A stretch of 33,889 bases of DNA from Patescibacteria group bacterium. GTDB lineage: Bacteria > Patescibacteriota > SICC01. Position 1 is the first letter of the stretch; each line of letters opens with the position of its first letter. Both the position numbers and the translations under genes were made by a program. The notes beneath the pieces are model-generated. The model saw only the letters and a program-made list of their open reading frames with translations. It did no database searches and was not told where the DNA came from. The stretch is from positions 1-33,889 of the forward strand of contig SICC01000007.1 of assembly GCA_009694835.1 (NCBI GenBank), given 5' to 3'. Of the stretch, positions 14,067 through 22,449 are shown piece after piece.

Positions 14067-14867
14067 CTAGTCTTTAGTATCTTTTTTGTCGTCCGACTTC
14101 TTGTCGTCGGCCTTCTTGTTGCCGCCCGAGTCGTCGGGTTTCTTGTCGTCACCCTTGTCATCTGACTGAGCGTCGTCGTCAGAATCACCGTCACCTTCGC
14201 CTTCAGTTCCTTCTTCACCCTCTTCGCCTTCTTCATCTTCCTCACCTTCAACTTCCGGCTCACCGGTATCTTCATCCTCAGCCAGTTCAGCCTCGAGCTG
14301 CTCTTCCGTCTTCGGCGGTTGGACGGCAACCACGTTGGTCTCGGCTTCGCTCAACACCTCGACACCTTCCGGAATCTTCAGGTCGGCCACAGTAATGGCG
14401 TCTTCAAATGTCTTGAGAGCCGCAAGGTCGACGATAATTTCGGATGGTAGGTCACCTGGCAAACATCCAATCTCCAGTTCGTTCAAGTTGGTAACCAAAA
14501 TTCCGTCTAGTTCGCGGACGGCTGGTGATTCGCCATCGGTATGAATCGGCACAGTGGCCTTAATCTTCTCGTCCATCTTCACTTGGAAGAGATCGGCGTG
14601 CAGATACTGCCCCGTCCGCGGATCGCGTTGGATCTCATGAATCAGGACCGTCTGATCGCCATCCGACATTTTCATCGTGACCATGGCGGAGCGGCCGGCC
14701 TTTCGGTAGACCTTCTCCAGTTCACCGCGAGCGATAGTCAGATTCTTCGGTTCAACGTGGTGACCGTACAGAACTACTGGAACCACTCCGTCACGACGGA
14801 GCTGTTTGACCTTACGCCCGGTGATTTCCCGAGGTTCGGCTTTCAGCGTGTAGGTTTGGTTAGTCAT
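14067..14867 (-). CDS. rplY: Ribosomal protein L25 (CTC/TL5 type) with long acidic tail
   Basis: A 266-residue protein. The N-terminal L25 5S-rRNA-binding domain (about 1-92) has LKAEPREITGRKVKQLRRDG, VVPVVLYGH and VLIHEIQRDPRTGQYLHADL. The TL5 C-terminal domain (about 95-185) follows. The last 75 residues are almost wholly Asp/Glu/Gly/Lys, ending in DDKK repeats. ATG 14867 is chosen because the L25 domain begins there; upstream in-frame residues come from a GACT repeat. TACAAT (14905-14910) is the likely -10. The end abuts the convergent pilin gene. Confidence 0.93.
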   Translation of the reverse strand: MTNQTYTLKAEPREITGRKVKQLRRDGVVPVVLYGHHVEPKNLTIARGELEKVYRKAGRSAMVTMKMSDGDQTVLIHEIQRDPRTGQYLHADLFQVKMDEKIKATVPIHTDGESPAVRELDGILVTNLNELEIGCLPGDLPSEIIVDLAALKTFEDAITVADLKIPEGVEVLSEAETNVVAVQPPKTEEQLEAELAEDEDTGEPEVEGEEDEEGEEGEEGTEGEGDGDSDDDAQSDDKGDDKKPDDSGGNKKADDKKSDDKKDTKD

Positions 14868-14895
14868 TAGTCGCGAGTCGTGAGTCGTTAGAGAC
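14868..14895. repeat. GACT/AGTC repeat in the L25 5' leader
   Basis: Immediately upstream of the L25 ATG, the minus strand reads repeated CGACT-type units (ACGACTCACGACTCGCGACT). This forms most of the short leader between TACAAT (14905-14910) and the start codon. Confidence 0.6.
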
Positions 14896-14904
14896 AACGT
14901 TCCT

Positions 14905-14910
14905 ATTGTA
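14905..14910 (-). promoter_or_regulatory. -10 box TACAAT of rplY
   Basis: TACAAT on the minus strand, 37 nt before the L25 ATG. No convincing -35 was found. The leader is mostly GACT repeat. Confidence 0.35.
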
Positions 14911-14957
14911 AACAACGCCAGCAGTGAGTCCAGGACTGATGTCTGGGGTCTGAAGAC

Positions 14958-15299
14958 TTATGACTGCTTTGTCACCAGCCAGTACTTATTATATGAGATA
15001 GTGCTCGCCTCTACTCGCTCAATCAGCCTCTCTTCAATAGCACCGAACAGGTGGTTATAGGCTTCTATCGCTTTCCGTCCAGCACTGGAAGATGTGTACC
15101 CGAGGATCTCACCAATTTCGGCGTAGGATCGCTTTTCATCAAACTCGTGGAGCAACGTAAGCGCATCCGGTTCCGATGAGAACACCGTGTCGAGCACTAT
15201 GAGAAATTCTTGAAGCCGTTCTGGGCGTAGCGGTTTACCAGACTTGAGTGCCGTCTGGGCAAACTCAATAAATAAGGTTGATTCGGTTGGTTCGGTCAT
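14958..15299 (-). CDS. Uncharacterised HTH-like protein (sigma-region-4-like helices)
   Basis: About 113 residues, all helical in character. The stretch LTLLHEFDEKRSYAEIGEIL, then GYTSSSAGRKAIEAYNHL, resembles the helix-turn-helix of sigma-70 region 4 (SYxEIAxxLG....V...R). Region 2 is absent, so it is not a sigma factor; a small regulator is possible but unproven. ATG 15299 is preferred over an upstream TTG at 15320 that would add MSTTRTN. The last codons lie in a GACT-rich tract that continues downstream (14931-14965). It is 58 bp downstream of the zinc-ribbon gene on the same strand. Confidence 0.55.
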   Translation of the reverse strand: MTEPTESTLFIEFAQTALKSGKPLRPERLQEFLIVLDTVFSSEPDALTLLHEFDEKRSYAEIGEILGYTSSSAGRKAIEAYNHLFGAIEERLIERVEASTISYNKYWLVTKQS

Positions 15300-15377
15300 G
15301 TTTGTGCGGGTGGTGCTCAAAAAGCGTTTAAGCGTAACAAAAAACTACCGGGCTGACTACGCCGAGCCTATCAAGTC

Positions 15378-15719
15378 TTACTTAAAGGCTTGTTCGAAGT
15401 TCCCGTCGAAGTCCTTGAGGAAACTGTGGACGTCGACGATGTGGTCGCTGGAAACGGGATCGTGATTCTTCACATCGCGCATTTCCTCGGTAGAAATGTC
15501 GCTCATCAACTTCGGTGCCTGGACTTGGTTCTTGTCGGAGACGACGATGGTGGCCATCACCGGCAGGCCACAGCTTTGGCAATCAAGCTGAATCAAGGCG
15601 GCCATATCGAGTTGGCCGAGGAAGTGAATCTGGTTTTCGGTGTACGATGCTCCACACGATGGGCAGCGCATCATCGACTGGATGTTTTTGATTAATTCCT
15701 GCAATTGGTAGCTGTTCAT
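15378..15719 (-). CDS. Small zinc-ribbon protein
   Basis: 113 residues. CPSCGASY near residue 20 and CQSCGLPV near residue 48 form a four-cysteine zinc ribbon; the C-terminal half is acidic and helical (MSDISTEEMRDVKNHDPVSS). Function is unknown. Start choice: an upstream in-frame ATG at 15749 lies inside the -10 box TACTAT of a strong promoter (15748-15776). The mRNA would begin downstream of it, which leaves ATG 15719 as the usable start with a leader of about 20 nt. Confidence 0.7.
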   Translation of the reverse strand: MNSYQLQELIKNIQSMMRCPSCGASYTENQIHFLGQLDMAALIQLDCQSCGLPVMATIVVSDKNQVQAPKLMSDISTEEMRDVKNHDPVSSDHIVDVHSFLKDFDGNFEQAFK

Positions 15720-15747
15720 GGGTTGACCCTGATCTTCAGGTTGATGC

Positions 15748-15776
15748 ATAGTACCTCACGATTGGCACCGTGTCAA
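15748..15776 (-). promoter_or_regulatory. Promoter TTGACA-17-TACTAT for the zinc-ribbon gene
   Basis: A consensus -35 TTGACA (15771-15776), a 17-bp spacer and -10 TACTAT (15748-15753). It sets the 5' end of the mRNA downstream of ATG 15749 and so decides the start codon. The remaining 15777-15875 sequence, after the end of atpG, shows no hairpin terminator. Confidence 0.75.
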
Positions 15777-15875
15777 TGACTAGGATTACAAGGGACATTC
15801 GGTGCCGGTTTTTATTTTTTACGTCTTCATCGTACGCCAGCCGTATCAGCCGTCAAGAAAGCCGCTCTACCACGA

Positions 15876-16730
15876 CTAGGCCGCGGCGGACGCCGCGGAA
15901 ATCTCCGCGATTTCCTGAGTAATGGCAGCCTGGCGAGCTTGGTTGTACGAGAACTTGAGTTCCTCGAGTAAGTCACCGGCATTGTTACTGGCATTCCGCA
16001 TCGCCAACATCCGAGCCGAGTGTTCAGAGGCCTTAGTTTCGAGTAAAGCTTGGTAGAGTCGAATTTCTAAGAGCCGCGGGAGGAGTGATTCTAGTACGGC
16101 TTCGGCTGATGGTTCGTATAAGGTTTGGGCGGAGTCGACTGACTGCTTCGGATGGTCTTCCGGCAATTCGGCTGGCAACAGCGTTTCCACGCGCGGCTTG
16201 TTCACCAAGGTTGAAACGAACTCTGGGTAGACCAACACAATCTTGTCGACGTTTCCGGCGATGAATTCATCAATCAACACACCAGCAATCGGTAGAATTT
16301 CTCGGTACTCGGAAAGGTCGCCCAATCCTTTAAATGAAGCGACCAGTGGTTTTCCGCGAAGCGCCTGCTCCGACTTGCGGCCGACGGAGATAAACGTCGA
16401 CGCGCCAGCTTTGTTATCACTTTCAAGCGCGGCTTTAACCGTATTGGTGTTCATGGCACCACAGAGTCCGCGGTCCGACCCGACCACCACGTAGGCTACT
16501 TTCTTAACGGGACGCTTTTCGAGTAGCGGTTGGCTTTGGATATGTTCCTGAGCCGCTTCAGCCGAAACCGACACTAACAATTTCTGAGCGCGTTCGGCGT
16601 ACTCGCGAGTGCCAACTACGGCCTGCTGGGCCTTGCGCATTTTGGTAGCCGCCACCATCTCCATCGCCCGGGTAATCTGCCGAGTATTCTCGATGGATTT
16701 CATCCGCCGCTTGATATCGCGGGTGTTCAT
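15876..16730 (-). CDS. atpG: ATP synthase F1 gamma subunit
   Basis: 284 residues. The N-terminal helix MNTRDIKRRMKSIENTRQIT and the C-terminal helix YQALLETKASEHSARMLAMR, then NASNNAGDLLEEL, form the rotor coiled coil; the central VVGSDRGLCGAMNT is the family signature. Gamma rotates within alpha3beta3 to couple proton flow to ATP synthesis. It is the last ATP synthase gene in the cluster: atpD (beta) and atpC (epsilon), which normally follow, are absent and a zinc-ribbon gene lies downstream instead. A GACT tract separates it from the cupin gene upstream. Confidence 0.96.
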   Translation of the reverse strand: MNTRDIKRRMKSIENTRQITRAMEMVAATKMRKAQQAVVGTREYAERAQKLLVSVSAEAAQEHIQSQPLLEKRPVKKVAYVVVGSDRGLCGAMNTNTVKAALESDNKAGASTFISVGRKSEQALRGKPLVASFKGLGDLSEYREILPIAGVLIDEFIAGNVDKIVLVYPEFVSTLVNKPRVETLLPAELPEDHPKQSVDSAQTLYEPSAEAVLESLLPRLLEIRLYQALLETKASEHSARMLAMRNASNNAGDLLEELKFSYNQARQAAITQEIAEISAASAAA

Positions 16731-16768
16731 GATTCAGTCGTCAGTCATCAGACTTCAGTCCTCAGCTG
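16731..16768. repeat. GACT/AGTC repeat upstream of atpG
   Basis: CAGTCGTCAGTCATCAGACTTC and related units fill the gap between the atpG start and the cupin stop and run into the cupin 3' end. Same repeat type as near 9800, 14880, 17130, 20950 and 22340. Confidence 0.6.
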
Positions 16769-17121
16769 ACTACCTCCAATTTTTCAGGGTTGAACGGTGG
16801 GTTGTGGATTCCCAGCATGGTCATCTGGCCCGAGTGTGAAAAACTACTGCCTTTCGGTACATATACCAAATCACCTTTGGTAACTTCGTGAACAGTCCCA
16901 TTAATTGTGTAGGTTCCCGAACCTTCGAGTACAAAGTCGAACGTGTCCGCGCCCGTATCAACCGTCGTGTCATCTTCCCCGTCAATTTTCACGATGGCAA
17001 AACTAACGCTGGAATGATCATCCACGAGCTTGCGAATCGAAAGGACACCTCGCTCGAAAGGCTGTACTTCACTCGACTTAATAACTCCAGCCTTCACAAT
17101 CTTACGACTCACGACTCGCAT
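16762..17121 (-). CDS. Cupin-domain protein inside the ATP synthase cluster
   Basis: About 119 residues. The beta-barrel motifs [20 protein letters not shown] and [20 protein letters not shown] correspond to the two cupin motifs. The metal-ligand histidines of motif 1 are mostly replaced (DTFDFVLEG), so catalysis is doubtful; a ligand-binding or scaffold role is possible. The start is uncertain. ATG 17121 lies within the GACT tract that also encodes the atpA C-terminus (20-bp overlap). GTG codons a few residues in (about 17112 and 17097) are alternatives. It sits between atpA and atpG, an unusual position. Confidence 0.7.
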   Translation of the reverse strand: MRVVSRKIVKAGVIKSSEVQPFERGVLSIRKLVDDHSSVSFAIVKIDGEDDTTVDTGADTFDFVLEGSGTYTINGTVHEVTKGDLVYVPKGSSFSHSGQMTMLGIHNPPFNPEKLEVVS

Positions 17122-18664
17122 CTGATGTCTGATGTCTGTCGTCTGACGACTGACTAAATCGCTTCGCTTTCTTAAACTGCGTAATCGCCTTGTCGAGTTC
17201 AGCTTTCAGCTCATCGGTCAGGACCGGCTCTTTCTTAAGGGCGGTCGCGACTTTGCCGTGCTTCTGTTCAACATACGGAATGAACTGCGCTCCGAATTCC
17301 TGGATGCGCTCGACCGCAACGTCGTCCAAGCCACCGCTGGTGGCAGCGTAGATAATTACCACTTGTTGGTAATCCTTCAGCGGTTGGTACTGATCCTGCT
17401 TGAGGACTTCCGTCAGTCGCGCACCGCGATCGAGTCGGCCACGGGTTTCTTCACCCAAGTCAGAACCGAACTGGGCGAAGGCCGCCAGCTCGCGATACTG
17501 AGCCAGTTCCAATCGGAGACTTCCGGCTACGGACTTCATGGCCTTGGTCTGAGCGGCGCCGCCGACTCGCGAGACCGAGTTACCAACGTTGATGGCCGGC
17601 CGGATGCCCTGGTAGAACAAGTCCGTCTCAAGGTAAATCTGGCCGTCGGTGATGGAAATGACGTTAGTCGGAATATAGGCCGAGAGGTCACCGGCTTGAG
17701 TCTCAATCACCGGCAACGCCGTCAACGAGCCGTTACCGTGCTCCTTGTTCAGACGGGCCGCTCGTTCGAGCAACCGTGAGTGCAAGTAGAAAACGTCGCC
17801 CGGATACGCCTCGCGGCCGGACGGACGGCGCAGCAACAGTGATAGTTCGCGGTAGGCCGTGGCATGTTTGGAAAGATCGTCGTAGGCAATCAGCGCGTCA
17901 CGTCCGGAGTCCCGGAAGTATTCGCCGATCGTGCAGCCGGCGTACGGTGCCAAGTAGAGTTGGGCCGCTGGATCGGTGGCGGTGGCGACCACCACCACGC
18001 TTCGCTCCATCGCCCCATGCTCCTCAAGCGTCGCCACCAACCGCGCTACCTTGGAGGCCTTCTGGCCGATCGCCACGTAAATCGAAATCACGTCGCCCTT
18101 TTTCTGGTTCAGAATGGTATCGACGATGAGCGCCGTCTTGCCGGACTGCCGGTCACCGATAATCAGTTCGCGCTGGCCGCGGCCAATCGGCACCATGGCG
18201 TCGATAGCCTTCACGCCCGTGTGGAGCGGTGTATCAACCGACTGCCGGCTGATAACTCCCGGAGCGACCACGTCGACCGGAGCGCGCTTTTTGGTCTTGA
18301 TCGGGCCTTTGCCATCGATTGGTTCACCGAGCGCATTCACCACGCGTCCAATCAGCTCGTCGCCAACCGGCACGCTCATAACCTCACCAGTTGAGCGGAC
18401 TTCGCCGCCTTCCTTCAGGCCAGTATCGTCGCCGAGGATGACGGCACCAACGGTACTTTCATCCAAGTTCAGGGCGATTCCGAAGACTCCGCCGCCAAAG
18501 TTGAGTCGTTCCGAGGCTTTCACTTCAGACAGACCGGCGATGACGGCGATGCCGTCGCCGACCGAGATGATTCGGCCACGAGACTTCTGTTGGCGAGCCA
18601 GACTACTCTTCTCAACTCGGCCAGCGAGCGTAGCGGTAATTTTGTCTGCCGTTGGATCAGACAT
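17102..18664 (-). CDS. atpA: ATP synthase F1 alpha subunit
   Basis: 520 residues: N-terminal beta barrel (about 25-90), Walker A GDRQSGKT (170-177), then the catalytic-interface region [20 protein letters not shown] with [20 protein letters not shown], and the C-terminal helical domain. It forms the non-catalytic nucleotide sites of F1. AAGGAG lies 5 nt before ATG 18664. The last about 17 residues (SQSSDD...SRES) are encoded by a GACT repeat tract and extend past the normal end after AKRF, probably by repeat expansion. The next gene, cupin, overlaps by 20 bp. Confidence 0.97.
   Translation of the reverse strand: MSDPTADKITATLAGRVEKSSLARQQKSRGRIISVGDGIAVIAGLSEVKASERLNFGGGVFGIALNLDESTVGAVILGDDTGLKEGGEVRSTGEVMSVPVGDELIGRVVNALGEPIDGKGPIKTKKRAPVDVVAPGVISRQSVDTPLHTGVKAIDAMVPIGRGQRELIIGDRQSGKTALIVDTILNQKKGDVISIYVAIGQKASKVARLVATLEEHGAMERSVVVVATATDPAAQLYLAPYAGCTIGEYFRDSGRDALIAYDDLSKHATAYRELSLLLRRPSGREAYPGDVFYLHSRLLERAARLNKEHGNGSLTALPVIETQAGDLSAYIPTNVISITDGQIYLETDLFYQGIRPAINVGNSVSRVGGAAQTKAMKSVAGSLRLELAQYRELAAFAQFGSDLGEETRGRLDRGARLTEVLKQDQYQPLKDYQQVVIIYAATSGGLDDVAVERIQEFGAQFIPYVEQKHGKVATALKKEPVLTDELKAELDKAITQFKKAKRFSQSSDDRHQTSDASRES
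17103..17157. repeat. GACT/AGTC repeat overlapping the atpA 3' end and cupin 5' end
   Basis: Units such as GACTCACGACTCG, CTGATGTCTGATGTCTG and CGTCTGACGACTGACT occupy the end of atpA. They encode its last residues ([17 protein letters not shown]) and also the first residues of the cupin frame. Confidence 0.65.
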
Positions 18665-18692
18665 ACGTTCTCCTTGTCATTTCGACCCACAT

Positions 18693-18764
18693 TGTCATTC
18701 CCGCGAAGGCGGGAGTCAGTTGGTAATCCGAGACTGATCCTCGGGTCAAGCCCGAGGATGACAA
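18693..18764. repeat. TGTCATTCC...GGATGACA palindromic repeat, atpH-atpA spacer
   Basis: Terminal inverted repeats TTGTCATTC and GGATGACAA enclose two perfect hairpins, CCCGC-gaag-GCGGG and CCTCGGG-tcaag-CCCGAGG. The element fills most of the gap between atpH and atpA. A partial extra copy of TTGTCATTTCGACCC lies at 18674-18688. It belongs to a dispersed family with copies at 20061 and 32450. Confidence 0.75.
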
Positions 18765-18778
18765 AAGGGTTAGACCAT

Positions 18779-19303
18779 TCATGCTCGCACCTCTAGGTTC
18801 GTGGCCAGTTGATCGAGTGCCCCGCCGATACTCATATCGTAGGAACGATCACCGACCGTGACCCGAACGCCACCGATCAGACTCGGTTCCTCGACTACTT
18901 CGAGTAGGATTTTCCGGCGGTCGACGTTCAAGGATTTCAGAATCGCACTGATGTTCGCCGAACTGAGCGGTCGAGCCGTCTCAATGCTGACAGATTCAAA
19001 GCCTTCTTGGCGAAGCAGCAATGTGAAGCCTTCTAGGATGTCCGGCATCTGATCGACACTGGCATCAGTCGCGAGCAAATCGAGTAGACGCTGAATCTGG
19101 GCCGGTTGGCCTTTGAACAGTTTGCTGATTTCCTGTTTGCGAACCTTAGCTGGCCGTGTTCCGATGCCAACTAATAGCTGTTTCAATCGCGGCACGGTGG
19201 CCAGAGCCTGATTCGTCTCGCGGAGTGACTCCCAGGTCTTTCGCGCATCACCGCCAGCGTTTCGGAGCGCTAGGGCATAGGTCTTGGCAGTATTATTTGC
19301 CAC
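18779..19303 (-). CDS. atpH: ATP synthase F1 delta subunit (OSCP)
   Basis: 174 residues, the usual length. It starts MANNTAKTYALALRNAG, has a helical N-domain, and ends with the OSCP signature PSLIGGVRVTVGDRSYDMSI followed by GGALDQLA. It links F1 to the peripheral stalk. The GTG start at 19303 overlaps the end of atpF by 11 bp with GGAG upstream, indicating coupled translation. Confidence 0.95.
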   Translation of the reverse strand: MANNTAKTYALALRNAGGDARKTWESLRETNQALATVPRLKQLLVGIGTRPAKVRKQEISKLFKGQPAQIQRLLDLLATDASVDQMPDILEGFTLLLRQEGFESVSIETARPLSSANISAILKSLNVDRRKILLEVVEEPSLIGGVRVTVGDRSYDMSIGGALDQLATNLEVRA

Positions 19304-19811
19304 GGACCTTCTCCTGTTTCTTTAAGTACTTGGCGGCCTCGGCGACCATCTTCTTCTGATCAGTTGGCTTCACCACGTCACTCAGAACCTTGCGGGTCGT
19401 TTCGATCGTCAGACTGGCAACTTCCGCTCGCAGTTCGGCGCGGAGCTTTTCGCGTTCAACAGCTAGTTGTTCCTCAGTCCGAGCCCGCAGGGCGTCGGCA
19501 TCTTTCTTAGCGGCATTCAGTAGTTCGGTACGGGTTCGATCAGCCTGATCTTTCGCATCTTTCAAGAGCGCCGTAGCTTCCGCCGCGGCCTTGTCTTGTT
19601 CCCTCTCGCGGGCAGCCTTTGAGGCTTCAACTTCCTTACGAGCATCCTCGGCAGCTTTAAGCTGTTCTTCAATCGAACGTTTTCGTTCGTCCATTAGCTT
19701 AGTCAGCCGCGGCAATACCAGCTTCCAAATCACAAACACCAGGACAGCAAAGTTTATCAACTGCACGATCAGCAGCTTCCCGTTGATTCCAAACTGTTGC
19801 AGGATGTCCAC
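19293..19811 (-). CDS. atpF: ATP synthase F0 b subunit
   Basis: 172 residues: a single N-terminal membrane helix (LLIVQLINFAVLVFVIWKLV, about 13-33), then a long charged coiled coil rich in Ala/Glu/Lys/Arg, ending at a Lys-rich tail. It forms the peripheral stalk with delta. It starts with GTG 19811 behind GGGGG, 13 bp after atpE, and overlaps atpH at its end. Only one b-type gene is present. Confidence 0.95.
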   Translation of the reverse strand: MDILQQFGINGKLLIVQLINFAVLVFVIWKLVLPRLTKLMDERKRSIEEQLKAAEDARKEVEASKAAREREQDKAAAEATALLKDAKDQADRTRTELLNAAKKDADALRARTEEQLAVEREKLRAELRAEVASLTIETTRKVLSDVVKPTDQKKMVAEAAKYLKKQEKVRGK

Positions 19812-19824
19812 GTGCTACCCCCGA

Positions 19825-20058
<234 letters not shown>

Positions 20059-20060
20059 TT

Positions 20061-20145
20061 ATTGTCATTCCGAGCGAGCGAAGCGAGTCGAGGAATCTGT
20101 CTTCGATTGGCTTCCCAGATCCTTCACTTCGTTCAGGATGACAAT
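20061..20145. repeat. ATTGTCATTCC...GGATGACAAT palindromic repeat, atpB-atpE spacer
   Basis: Terminal inverted repeats ATTGTCAT (20061-20068) and ATGACAAT (20138-20145) enclose a GAGCGAGCGAAGCGAG-type hairpin arm and an ATCCT...AGGAT hairpin. Its right end overlaps the first base of the atpB stop codon. Same family as the copy between atpH and atpA. Confidence 0.75.
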
Positions 20146-20933
20146 TAGTGTTCCGTACTTAATGATGCGATTTTGACAAACACAATGGTCAGCATAGCAA
20201 AGACGAAGGCTTGAATCAGCCCCACGAAGACTTCGAGGATGTAAAACGGGGCGGAAAGCGGTATAAACACCGGCAATAACGTTCCGAAGACGACTAAGAG
20301 TACTTCGCCGGCATAGATGTTGCCGAAAAGTCGAAAGCTCAGGGCGACGAACTTGGCGACCTCGGATATCAGCTCGACCAACCCGAGCAAGAACATCGGG
20401 ATGAACAGCGCAAAGTTCTTCCAGTGGTACGGTCGTTTGAACAGTGAGCTCAGGTGGATGAACTTGTTGAAGTACTTGAAGAGGCCAACCAGGACGATGC
20501 CGGAGAATTGAGCGACCAGGAAAGCTACTCCGGCCATGGCGAAGGTCAGGTTCAAGTCGGACGATCCGGCCCGCAAGAACGGCACCAGTTCACCGTGTTC
20601 CATAATTCCGACGGTACCGAAACCTGGCAGCAAGGCTACCCAGTTCAGAATGAGGACGAACAGAAAGATGGTGATGATGAGGGGCAGGTAGCGATTAGTC
20701 AGTTTGTCGTCTTCCATCACACTGTTAACCACGCCGCGCAGTCCGTCGATGACGGTCTCCATACCGTTTTGAACCGTTCCCGGAACCATGGTCGGTTTGC
20801 GAGCCGCCACGAACAGTAATCCTAAAAGAATCGCCATCGCCAGCCAGGTACCGAGAATGGCATTGGTAATCGGCCAACTCCCGATGTGGAAGAGTGGCTC
20901 GGCCGCTAAGGTCGGGACGGAAATATCAGCCAT
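20145..20933 (-). CDS. atpB: ATP synthase F0 a subunit
   Basis: 262 residues with 5-6 membrane helices. The essential arginine is in LSFRLFGNIYAGEVLL (helix 5), and the helix-6 region LIQAFVFAMLTIVFV is present. It forms the proton half-channels against the c ring. ATG 20933 follows a GACT tract; TACAAT (20976-20981) embedded in the palindrome ACAATTTAATTGT may be an internal promoter -10. The end overlaps a palindromic repeat. Confidence 0.95.
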   Translation of the reverse strand: MADISVPTLAAEPLFHIGSWPITNAILGTWLAMAILLGLLFVAARKPTMVPGTVQNGMETVIDGLRGVVNSVMEDDKLTNRYLPLIITIFLFVLILNWVALLPGFGTVGIMEHGELVPFLRAGSSDLNLTFAMAGVAFLVAQFSGIVLVGLFKYFNKFIHLSSLFKRPYHWKNFALFIPMFLLGLVELISEVAKFVALSFRLFGNIYAGEVLLVVFGTLLPVFIPLSAPFYILEVFVGLIQAFVFAMLTIVFVKIASLSTEH

Positions 20934-20935
20934 GG

Positions 20936-20966
20936 TCAGTCGTCGGACGTCGGACGTCAGTCATAA
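20936..20966. repeat. GACT/GACGTC repeat upstream of atpB
   Basis: The minus strand reads TGACTGACGTCCGACGTCCGACGACTGAC just before the atpB ATG, with a tandem CGACGTC unit. The location, directly before a start codon, is like the L25 and atpG cases. Confidence 0.6.
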
Positions 20967-20990
20967 GACAATTAAATTGTAGAACGATAG

Positions 20991-21215
20991 TCATTTTAGT
21001 ACTCGGTAAGCCTCAACTATAACAAGGATGGTCGCGCCGATACTGCCGACGATGACCCCGCCGACCAGCCCGAATGGAGAAGCGTGAAACCAGGCGTCTA
21101 GTCCCCAGCCGATCAGGGCGCTGACGAGCAGAATACCCGACACTTGGCCGAGCAGTTTGAGGCCATACCAAAAGCCTTGGTTGGCACTTATCTTGTTACT
21201 GGAATCTTTAGGCAC
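20991..21215 (-). CDS. atpI: AtpZ/AtpI-family membrane protein
   Basis: 74 residues with two membrane helices (about 19-40 and 48-70). The motif WYGLKLLGQVSGILLVSALIG and later GWGLDAWF are typical of AtpZ/AtpI proteins that precede F0 genes and assist c-ring assembly or Mg2+/Ca2+ transport. It begins with GTG 21215, and TACACT (21222-21227) lies exactly 6 nt upstream. It is the first gene of the ATP synthase cluster, 57 bp before atpB. Confidence 0.85.
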   Translation of the reverse strand: MPKDSSNKISANQGFWYGLKLLGQVSGILLVSALIGWGLDAWFHASPFGLVGGVIVGSIGATILVIVEAYRVLK

Positions 21216-21221
21216 GAGCCT

Positions 21222-21227
21222 AGTGTA
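21222..21227 (-). promoter_or_regulatory. -10 box TACACT, 6 nt before GTG 21215
   Basis: Leaderless-type spacing at the head of the ATP synthase cluster; no Shine-Dalgarno precedes the GTG. Confidence 0.45.
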
Positions 21228-21258
21228 GCTATATTAGCCGTTGGATTCAGCTTTTTGC

Positions 21259-22314
21259 TTATTTTTTCGTTCGCCCCAGCCACACTAGTACGGTCGTCAT
21301 CAACACGGCCAGCAGAATGAACGCCAGGGCCTTATTGCCAGTCGTGCCAGCCAGCAAGGCCAATCCACCGAAGATGGCTGAAACGCCATAGAGCGAGAGA
21401 ACCGTTTTACGCACCGTATAGCCACGCTGCAGTAATAAGTGATGAAGATGACGGGTATCGGCCCTCCATGGTGGTTCCCCGCTGGCTGTCCGCCGCGCCA
21501 CGATGCTAAGTGCGTCAATAATCGGGAATCCGAGCACCAACAAGGCCGTCGCCACTTTACCGCCAGAGATAATCGCCAAGGTCGCCAGGGTAAATCCGAT
21601 AAACGTCGAACCAATGGTGCCGAGGAAGATCTTGGCGGGATTGAAGTTGTACGGCAGAAACCCCACCAACGCTCCCGTCAGGATTAGGGCCAGCAAGGCC
21701 ACGTGCGGTTGGTCAACCGCTACCGATAAGGACAGCAGGGCGATGGTTGCCGCACTGATGGCTCCAACACCGGTTGCTAGTCCATCCAATCCATCCAGCC
21801 AATTGAACGCATTGATTACTAGTACCACCCACGCAATCGTCAGTAGGTCGGCTGGTAGCTGAAGAAATCGGTCAGCGGGAAATCCTGGCACGTGGACCTG
21901 CCACTGATGCAGGTCAATGACGCCGCCAAACGGATTGCCGACCTGTTCGATTCCCATTCCAACCGCCACCAGGATGCAGGCCACCACAACATGCGATACT
22001 AATTGCAAGATGGGCGGTACGCCCCATTTGTCATCAATCAATCCAATGACCAACAAGAATAGTGCCGCCAGACTAAAGGCTAGCAACTGCCCTGGACGAA
22101 AATTCGGTGAAATGCTTGGTAGGTAGAGCCAGAGAGCGACAAAAAATCCAATCAGCACGGCCAAGCCGCCAAGCCGCGGAGTAATTTTCTGATGAATCCG
22201 TCGTCCGCCGGGATGATCCACAATACCAATCCGCTTAGCAATCAGGATGACGACCGGAGTTGCCAGCGCGGTCACGGTAGCGGCAAGTAACATTCCCATC
22301 AGTAGGTTGGTCAT
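21259..22314 (-). CDS. Polyprenyl-phosphate GlcNAc/HexNAc-1-phosphate transferase (WecA/TagO family)
   Basis: A 351-residue protein with about 10 membrane helices. Family motifs in order: DHPGGRRIHQKITPRLGGLA, LIDDKWGVPPILQL (catalytic Asp pair), NWLDGLDGLATGVGAIS, and the cytoplasmic HLHHLLLQRGYTVRK (HxxHHxx-R motif). It attaches a sugar-1-phosphate to undecaprenyl phosphate and so starts synthesis of a cell-envelope glycan. Closest type is WecA/TagO/Rfe rather than MraY. TAGACT (22321-22326) lies exactly 6 nt before ATG 22314. It precedes atpI on the same strand. Confidence 0.93.
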   Translation of the reverse strand: MTNLLMGMLLAATVTALATPVVILIAKRIGIVDHPGGRRIHQKITPRLGGLAVLIGFFVALWLYLPSISPNFRPGQLLAFSLAALFLLVIGLIDDKWGVPPILQLVSHVVVACILVAVGMGIEQVGNPFGGVIDLHQWQVHVPGFPADRFLQLPADLLTIAWVVLVINAFNWLDGLDGLATGVGAISAATIALLSLSVAVDQPHVALLALILTGALVGFLPYNFNPAKIFLGTIGSTFIGFTLATLAIISGGKVATALLVLGFPIIDALSIVARRTASGEPPWRADTRHLHHLLLQRGYTVRKTVLSLYGVSAIFGGLALLAGTTGNKALAFILLAVLMTTVLVWLGRTKK

Positions 22315-22320
22315 ACAATA

Positions 22321-22375
22321 AGTCTACAGCTGTCAGACTCAGGACGTCAGGATTATCGTTTCTCTGATGTCTAGC
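22321..22375. repeat. GACT-type repeat and -10 TAGACT upstream of the WecA-like gene
   Basis: The segment holds TCTACAGCTGTCAGACTCAGGACGTCAGG and CTGATGTCTAG, variants of the GACT repeat. TAGACT (22321-22326, minus) is 6 nt before the ATG, so the repeat occupies the promoter region. Confidence 0.5.
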
Positions 22376-22415
22376 CATGCAAGCACTAGATATGGATGCG
22401 TGTTTATAAGTCGTC

Positions 22416-22443
22416 TTGTAGCTGGCTGCACGGTCGGTACACT
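22416..22443 (+). promoter_or_regulatory. Promoter TTGTAG-16-TACACT of a candidate small RNA
   Basis: -35 TTGTAG (22416-22421) and -10 TACACT (22438-22443), spacer 16 bp. The predicted start is near 22450. Confidence 0.5.
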
Positions 22444-22449
22444 AAGTAA

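Noticed and set aside
14054-14329. Lys/Arg/Thr-rich open frame opposite the L25 tail
   Set aside because: Produced by the repetitive acidic-tail codons of L25 read in another frame.
15749-15749. ATG 15749 as start of the zinc-ribbon protein
   Set aside because: It lies inside the -10 box of the TTGACA-17-TACTAT promoter, so it would not be transcribed.
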